A DNA stretch of 64,000 nucleotides from Hasllibacter sp963833115 (GTDB taxonomy: Bacteria; Pseudomonadota; Alphaproteobacteria; Rhodobacterales; Rhodobacteraceae). The notes beneath the pieces were generated by a model. It saw nothing but the letters and a program-made list of their open reading frames with translations. It was not told the DNA's origin and ran no database searches. This document shows positions 59,487 through 64,000 of this stretch, piece by piece (the stretch's first letter is position 1; every line of letters starts with the position of its first letter). The stretch spans positions 1,116,001 through 1,180,000 of the forward strand of contig CAWHWS010000002.1 of the NCBI GenBank assembly GCA_963833115.1. The letters are read 5' to 3'. The position numbers and the translations under genes are program-made.

Positions 59487-60716
59487 CTACTCGGCGGCCG
59501 CGACCGCGCCCAGGCGCCGCTCGCGCCGGATCACGAAGAGGATCGCCGCCACCGCCAGCATCGAGCACAGCGTCATCAGCATCAGGAGCGGCAGCTCGCC
59601 GGACGGCCCGCCCAGCACCGTGCCGGCATAGGCCGAGAGCGCGGCGCCCCCGCCGATCATCGAGGCGCCCCCCAGGCCCGAGGCCGTGCCCGCGAGGTGC
59701 GGGCGCACGGAGAGGAGGCCCGCGTTGGCGTTGGGCAGGACCATGCCGTTGCCGATGCCGAGGAAGGTCATGAAGCTGAAGAACAGCTCCGCCGAGCCCA
59801 GGCCCGCCATCGTGAGGGCCACCGCCAGCGCGAGGCCCGCGGCCGTGGCGACGGTGCCCCACAGGATCATCCGGTTCACCCCGACCCGCACCGAGTACCG
59901 CCCCGAGATCCAGTTGCCCAAGAAGTAGCCCACCGCCGGCGCGCCGAAATAGATGCCCAGCATCGCCGGTGAGAGGGCGAACACCTCCGATCCGACGAAG
60001 GGCGCGCCGCCCAGATAGGCGAAGAACGTGCCCGACGAGAAGGCGGCCGCCGCGACGTAGCCCCAGAACCGGAGCGAGGACAGCAGCTCGGGATACTCGG
60101 ACGCCTGGTCGCGGAAGGAGCGCCCGCCGCCCGGATGCGTCTCCCCGAGGTCGAGCCAGGCGATCGCGAGGACGAGGAGCCCCAGCGCCGCCATCAGCCA
60201 GAAGGTCGACTGCCAGCCCAGCGTCTCGTCGAGCGCGCCGCCGATGGCGGGGCCGAACATCGGCACCACCGACATGCCCATGGTGACGTAGCCGATCATC
60301 GAGGCGGCCTGCGCCTGGGGCACCATGTCCCGCACGATGGCCCGGCTCAGGACGAGCCCGGTCGCGCCCACCGCCTGGATCATGCGGAAGAGGAGGAACG
60401 TCTCGATCGTGGGCGCGACCGCGCAGGCCACCGAGGCGACGGTGAACACCCCGAAGCTGGCCAGGACCACGGGCCGGCGCCCGAACCGGTCCGAGAGCGG
60501 GCCGATGAACACCTGCAGCGCCGCGTTCACCCCCAGGTAGAGCGAGACCGAGAGCTGCATCACCCGGTAGCTGGTGCCGTAATGCTCCGTCATCAGGGGA
60601 AGGGAGGGCAGGAACACGTTCATCGACAGCGCGGGCAGGGCCGCGAGCAGGATGAGCGTGAAGATGTGCGGCACCGTCGCGCGGTCGAGGAATCGCGATC
60701 TGGGGGCGCCGGTCAT
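59487..60716 (-). CDS. Bcr/CflA-type MFS drug efflux permease
   Basis: The 409-residue protein has 12 membrane helices and the MFS motif GPLSDRFGRRPVVLASFGVF after the second helix. The antiporter-like segment MVPQAQAASMIGYVTMGMSVVPMFGPAIGGAL is seen in the middle (fragments). The start MTGAPRSRFLDRATVPHIFTLILL is typical of Bcr/CflA exporters. I chose the ATG at 60716; a GTG six bases upstream is possible. Real substrates are unknown. It is divergent from pccB. Confidence 0.88.
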   Translation of the reverse strand: MTGAPRSRFLDRATVPHIFTLILLAALPALSMNVFLPSLPLMTEHYGTSYRVMQLSVSLYLGVNAALQVFIGPLSDRFGRRPVVLASFGVFTVASVACAVAPTIETFLLFRMIQAVGATGLVLSRAIVRDMVPQAQAASMIGYVTMGMSVVPMFGPAIGGALDETLGWQSTFWLMAALGLLVLAIAWLDLGETHPGGGRSFRDQASEYPELLSSLRFWGYVAAAAFSSGTFFAYLGGAPFVGSEVFALSPAMLGIYFGAPAVGYFLGNWISGRYSVRVGVNRMILWGTVATAAGLALAVALTMAGLGSAELFFSFMTFLGIGNGMVLPNANAGLLSVRPHLAGTASGLGGASMIGGGAALSAYAGTVLGGPSGELPLLMLMTLCSMLAVAAILFVIRRERRLGAVAAAE

Positions 60717-60876
60717 TCGCACGATCTAGGCCCGCGCCGGCGCGCCGTCCACGCCCGGCGCGCGCAGCCCGGCCTGTGCGGCCGCGCACCATGCGCGGCG
60801 CCGCGCCGCTTTCGCCTTGGGTCCGCCCCCCGTCCCGTGCCACCCATGGACGGGGGCCAGACCGGGGGGGCGGGAC

Positions 60877-62409
60877 ATGCGCGACATAGCGGGCGAGCTC
60901 GCGGCGCGGCGGGCGGCGGCGGCGCTGGGCGGCGGGCAGGCGCGCATCGACGCGCAGCACGCGCGCGGCAAGCTCACGGCGCGCGAGCGGGTGGAGCTGC
61001 TCCTCGATCCCGGCAGCTTCGAGGAATGGGGCGCCTTCGTCACCCATCGCAGCCACGATTTCGGGATGGAGGCGTCCCGCCCGCCCGGCGACGGGGTGAT
61101 CACCGGCTGGGGCACCGTGAACGGGCGGATGGTCTACGTGTTCTCGCAGGACTTCACCGTCTTCGGCGGCTCCCTCTCCGAGACGCACGCGCAGAAGATC
61201 TGCCAGGTGCAGGACATGGCGATGCGCGCCGGGGCGCCGATCGTCGGGATCAACGATTCGGGCGGCGCGCGCATCCAGGAGGGGGTGGCGAGCCTCGGCG
61301 GCTATGCCGAGGTGTTCCAGCGCAACGTCCTCGCCTCCGGCGTGATCCCGCAGATCAGCGTGATCATGGGCCCCTGCGCGGGCGGCGCGGTCTACTCGCC
61401 GGCGATGACCGACTTCATCCTGATGGTGAAGGACACGTCCTACATGTTCGTCACCGGCCCCGACGTGGTCAAGACCGTGACCGGCGAGGTCGTCACCGCC
61501 GAGGAGCTGGGCGGCGCGCTCACCCACACCCGCCGCTCCTCGGTCGCGGACGCCGCCTACGAGAACGACGTCGAGGCCCTGGCGGAGACGCGTCGCCTGA
61601 TCGACTTCCTGCCGCTCTCGAACCGCTCCCCGGTGCCGGTGCGCCCCTTCTTCGACGCGCCCGGCCGGCGGCTGGACGCCCTCACCACCATCGTGCCGGA
61701 GAGCGCCAGCCAGCCCTACGACATGACGGAGGTCGTGCGCGCCCTGGCCGACGAGGGCGACGTCCACGAGATGCAGGCCGAGTTCGCGCGCAACATTCTC
61801 ACGGGCTTCGTCCGGCTCGAGGGCTCGACCGTGGGCGTGGTCGCGAACCAGCCGATGGTGCTCGCGGGATGCCTCGACATCGACAGCGCGCGGAAGGCCG
61901 CCCGCTTCGTGCGCTTCTGCGACGCGTTCTCCATCCCGGTGCTGACCCTGGTCGACGTGCCCGGCTTCCTGCCCGGCACGGCGCAGGAATACGGCGGCGT
62001 CATCAAGCACGGCGCCAAGCTCCTCTTCGCCTATGGCGAGGCGACGGTGCCGAAGGTGACCCTCATCACCCGCAAGGCCTATGGCGGCGCCTATGACGTG
62101 ATGGCCTCCAAGCACCTGCGCGGGGACGTGAACTACGCCTGGCCCACGGCCGAGATCGCGGTGATGGGCGCGCGGGGCGCCGCCGAGATCCTCTACCGCT
62201 CGGAGCGCGGCGACCCCGAGGCGCTGGCCCGGCGCACGGCGCAGTACGAGGCCGAGTTCGCCTCCCCCTTCAAGGCCGCCGAGCGCGGCTTCGTCGACGA
62301 GGTCATCGAGCCCGCCGAGACGCGCGCCCGCATCTGCCGGGCCTTCGCGGCGCTGCGCACCAAACGGCTGGAGAATCCGTGGAAGAAGCACGACAACATC
62401 CCGCTCTGA
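60877..62409 (+). CDS. pccB: Propionyl-CoA carboxylase beta subunit
   Basis: PccB is the carboxyltransferase subunit that, with the biotin subunit PccA, converts propionyl-CoA to methylmalonyl-CoA. The 510-residue protein has GKLTARERVELLLDPGSFEEWG, the CoA-binding NDSGGARIQEGVASLGGYAEVF, IMGPCAGGAVYSPAMTDF, and the C-terminal VPGFLPGTAQEYGGVIKHGAKL (fragments). The start is the ATG at 60877, because the family N-terminus (RDIAGELAARR) follows. The alpha subunit starts 1.07 kb downstream after three small ORFs. Confidence 0.95.
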   Translation: MRDIAGELAARRAAAALGGGQARIDAQHARGKLTARERVELLLDPGSFEEWGAFVTHRSHDFGMEASRPPGDGVITGWGTVNGRMVYVFSQDFTVFGGSLSETHAQKICQVQDMAMRAGAPIVGINDSGGARIQEGVASLGGYAEVFQRNVLASGVIPQISVIMGPCAGGAVYSPAMTDFILMVKDTSYMFVTGPDVVKTVTGEVVTAEELGGALTHTRRSSVADAAYENDVEALAETRRLIDFLPLSNRSPVPVRPFFDAPGRRLDALTTIVPESASQPYDMTEVVRALADEGDVHEMQAEFARNILTGFVRLEGSTVGVVANQPMVLAGCLDIDSARKAARFVRFCDAFSIPVLTLVDVPGFLPGTAQEYGGVIKHGAKLLFAYGEATVPKVTLITRKAYGGAYDVMASKHLRGDVNYAWPTAEIAVMGARGAAEILYRSERGDPEALARRTAQYEAEFASPFKAAERGFVDEVIEPAETRARICRAFAALRTKRLENPWKKHDNIPL

Positions 62410-62527
62410 CCGGCGGAGAGGCGCCGACGCGGCGGCGGGTCCGGGCGCGACACGGCCCGGCGATGCCTGTAGCGACGGGGCGAGGCCGGCCCGGATCCCC
62501 CGCGGCCGCCCCCATACGGAGCACCAC

Positions 62528-62653
62528 ATGCGCACCTTCCTCGCCCTCTCCCTCGTCCTGGCCGCCGCCGCCTGCGCCCGGAACGAGCCCGAGCCCGTCT
62601 TCATCGATCCCGCGCCGGTCAGCGCCGAGCCGGTCTTCACCGGCAAGGTCTGA
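62528..62653 (+). CDS. Small lipoprotein
   Basis: The 41-residue protein is too short for most gene finders: a signal sequence MRTFLALSLVLAAAACARNE with the lipobox LAAAAC, then a short acidic/proline tail ending FTGKV. A GGAG site precedes the ATG. Its position between pccB and pccA is shared by similar small genes in Rhodobacterales, but no role is known. Confidence 0.65.
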   Translation: MRTFLALSLVLAAAACARNEPEPVFIDPAPVSAEPVFTGKV

Positions 62654-62677
62654 GCCGGTCGCCCCGGGGGTCGCGCG

Positions 62678-63031
62678 GTGCTGAAGCATCGGGGCTTCCC
62701 GGGGCGGCTTGCGGGGACGGACTTCCAGTTCGTGGTGCGCCGGGGCAACGCCGCGGGCGCCACCCCCATCGTGCGCCGGGAGCGCCATGCCGACCGGCGC
62801 CCCGCCGACCGGCGCGCGGACGAGGCGTTCCTCGCCGCGCTCCTGGAGCAGTTCGGCACCGAGCCCTTCGAGCGCGGCAACCTCGACGCGGGGCGCCTGT
62901 CCTGGCTGATCGGGCGCGAGGTGCTGCCCGTCTCCGATCCGTTCGATCCGGCCGATTACGAGGCCCAGCTCCGGGTCGACGGGGCGCGCGCGCGCGCGTC
63001 CTTCCCCGGCCTGCCGGAGGGCCCGGGATGA
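62678..63031 (+). CDS. Protein of unknown function in the pcc cluster
   Basis: The 117-residue basic protein starts at a GTG and reads MLKHRGFPGRLAGTDFQFVV, then an Arg/Ala-rich middle and VLPVSDPFDPADYEAQLRVDG. No signal peptide or membrane segment is seen. Position in the pccB-pccA interval suggests a linked role, but this is inference; I do not recognise a family. Confidence 0.6.
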   Translation: MLKHRGFPGRLAGTDFQFVVRRGNAAGATPIVRRERHADRRPADRRADEAFLAALLEQFGTEPFERGNLDAGRLSWLIGREVLPVSDPFDPADYEAQLRVDGARARASFPGLPEGPG

Positions 63032-63143
63032 TGCGCGCGGGACGCGGCCCTACCCCGCCGTCATCCGATACGCCCCCATCGGCGCTTGAATCGGCGCGCC
63101 CCTGTGCGACGGTGCGCCCCGAACCGACAAGGAGTTCCATCCC

Positions 63144-63353
63144 ATGCGATCCCTTCGCCTCGCGGCCGTCCCGGCCGTCCTGCTCGCCGCCGCGGCCTGC
63201 ACCAACTCCACGGACACCGAGCGCGCCGTCGGCGGCGCCGTCATCGGGGCCAGCGCCGCGGCCATCCTCGACGAGAACATCGTCGCCGGGGCCGGCATCG
63301 GCGCGACCGCCGGCGTGCTCGCCGACGACGTGGGCGTGGTCAACCGCCGCTGA
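63144..63353 (+). CDS. Glycine-zipper small lipoprotein
   Basis: The 69-residue protein has a lipoprotein leader with the lipobox LAAAAC, then a glycine-zipper type helix (AVGGAVIGASAAAI, GAGIGATAGVL) that can insert into membranes. An AAGGAG ribosome site precedes the ATG. It may be an outer-membrane lipoprotein. The 27-bp repeats and pccA follow. Confidence 0.7.
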   Translation: MRSLRLAAVPAVLLAAAACTNSTDTERAVGGAVIGASAAAILDENIVAGAGIGATAGVLADDVGVVNRR

Positions 63354-63403
63354 GGCGCCCGCGGGCGCGTCCGCGCGCCCCCGGCCCACCCGAGCCGCCC
63401 CGG

Positions 63404-63457
63404 CCCGCCGCCGGGGCGGCCTCGTCGCGTCCCGCCGCCGGGGCGGCCTCGTCGCGT
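63404..63457 (+). repeat. Two 27-bp tandem repeats upstream of pccA
   Basis: A 27-bp unit beginning CCCGCCGCCGGGGCGGCC occurs exactly twice (63404-63430, 63431-63457), 20 bp before the pccA start. The centre is a GC-rich palindrome (CCGCCGCCGGGGCGG-type), so each unit can form a hairpin. A regulatory effect on pccA is possible but not shown. Confidence 0.85.
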
Positions 63458-63476
63458 CCCGTGCCCCGGAGCCCCG

Positions 63477-64000
63477 ATGTTCGACAAGATCCTGATCGCC
63501 AACCGGGGCGAGATCGCCTGCCGCGTCATCCGCACCGCCCGCGCCATGGGTATCCGCACCGTTGCGGTCCACTCGGACGCCGATGCCCGCGCGCTCCACG
63601 TCCGCATGGCCGACGAGGCGGTGCGCATCGGCCCGCCCCCCGCCGCGCGGAGCTATATCGACATCGAGCGCGTGATGGGGGCGGTCCGCGCCACCGGGGC
63701 GCAGGCGGTCCACCCCGGCTACGGCTTCCTGTCGGAGAACCCCCTCTTCGCCGAGGCATTGGCCGCCGAGGGCGTGGCCTTCATCGGCCCGCCCGTGGGG
63801 GCCATCGAGAAGATGGGCGACAAGATCACCTCCAAGCGGATCGCCCAGGAGGCCGGGGTGAACACGGTCCCGGGCCATATGGGCCTGATCGAGGACGCCG
63901 AGGAGGCGGTGCGCGTCGCCCGCGGGGTCGGCTATCCAGTGATGCTCAAGGCGTCCGCCGGCGGCGGCGGCAAGGGCATGCGCGTCGCCTGGGACGACGC
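63477..64000 (+). CDS. pccA: Propionyl-CoA carboxylase alpha subunit, N-terminal part
   Basis: The biotin carboxylase subunit begins MFDKILIANRGEIACRVIRT, the universal start of this family, with KILIANRGEIA, HPGYGFLSENPLFA and the ATP-binding KASAGGGGKGMRV. Only 174 codons are in the window; the C-terminal biotin domain lies beyond the right edge. With PccB it carboxylates propionyl-CoA. Close relatives (methylcrotonyl- or acetyl-CoA carboxylases) share this N-terminus, but the pairing with pccB supports the assignment. Confidence 0.93.
   Translation, partial: MFDKILIANRGEIACRVIRTARAMGIRTVAVHSDADARALHVRMADEAVRIGPPPAARSYIDIERVMGAVRATGAQAVHPGYGFLSENPLFAEALAAEGVAFIGPPVGAIEKMGDKITSKRIAQEAGVNTVPGHMGLIEDAEEAVRVARGVGYPVMLKASAGGGGKGMRVAWDD

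Noticed and set aside
63028..63495. A 155-residue ORF between the unknown pcc-cluster gene and pccA
   Set aside because: It overlaps the glycine-zipper lipoprotein in another frame and runs into the 27-bp repeats and pccA; composition is Pro/Arg/Ser-rich as expected for a frame shadow.

Overview
The window is very GC-rich chromosomal DNA from an alphaproteobacterium, most likely a member of the Rhodobacterales (Rhodobacter/Roseobacter relatives). This rests on gene content and order (divergent hemE/hemC, ruvCAB running into ybgC-tolQRAB-pal-cpoB-tilS-ftsH, the moxR-DUF58-DUF4159 cluster, glcDEF, a two-domain ALDH16-type dehydrogenase, and pccB and pccA separated by small lipoprotein genes) and on protein families typical of that order (DUF1127, DUF1285, DUF1523, DUF998, a VPLPA-type C-terminal sorting peptide, ChoX). 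Nothing looks like a plasmid, prophage, integrative element or CRISPR locus. The DNA is almost fully coding, with many ATGA, GTGA, TTGA or TGATG start/stop overlaps.

Layout, left to right. 1-8.5 kb: hemE (cut by the edge) and hemC, an elongator tRNA-Met, a TalC-type transaldolase, priA, an MFS permease, msrA, prmA and a DUF1127 gene. 8.7-22.7 kb: Holliday-junction genes ruvC, ruvA and ruvB, with an extra ORF between ruvA and ruvB, then two genes of unknown role, then the Tol-Pal envelope system (ybgC, tolQ, tolR, a frameshifted tolA, tolB, pal, cpoB), tilS and ftsH. 22.7-34.1 kb: mixed single genes (MOSC protein, SLC13-type transporter, two secreted/membrane unknowns, yebC, DUF998, DMT permease, orphan ChoX, rppH, HIT protein, orphan ABC ATPase, zinc-finger protein, lipoprotein). 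34.2-40.7 kb: polA, an RNA pseudouridine synthase, a YdeI-like protein, a tiny VPLPA-CTERM peptide, hyi and DUF1285. 40.8-47.5 kb: a MoxR ATPase/DUF58/DUF4159/von Willebrand-like operon. 48.7-52.7 kb: glycolate oxidase glcDEF. 52.8-60.7 kb: a small heat-shock protein, a GabD-like dehydrogenase, a hydrolase, DUF1523, the ALDH16-type dehydrogenase and a Bcr/CflA-type efflux permease. 60.9-64 kb: propionyl-CoA carboxylase pccB and the start of pccA.

The genes are mostly housekeeping: heme synthesis, replication restart and repair, envelope integrity, methionine sulfoxide repair, glycolate/glyoxylate use (glcDEF with hyi) and propionyl-CoA carboxylation.

The most unusual signals are not in the enzymes. 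(1) A dispersed element of about 60-95 bp occurs five times, each time at the 3' end of a gene and in its sense orientation. It has fixed sequence blocks separated by hairpins whose stems differ between copies while pairing is kept, which suggests an RNA-level element. (2) Short tandem duplications (15, 16, 26, 27 and 72 bp) sit at gene edges, including three 26-bp units that form a relay of nine-codon minicistrons into ruvA and 15-bp units that build protein leaders. (3) The ORF between ruvA and ruvB looks like the N-terminal half of a GIY-YIG protein without its nuclease domain. (4) tolA is split by an apparent one-base insertion. (5) Three ATGCACAT octamers spaced exactly 11 bp apart lie upstream of a DUF998 gene. 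All family assignments come from motif recognition by eye; no database search was run.
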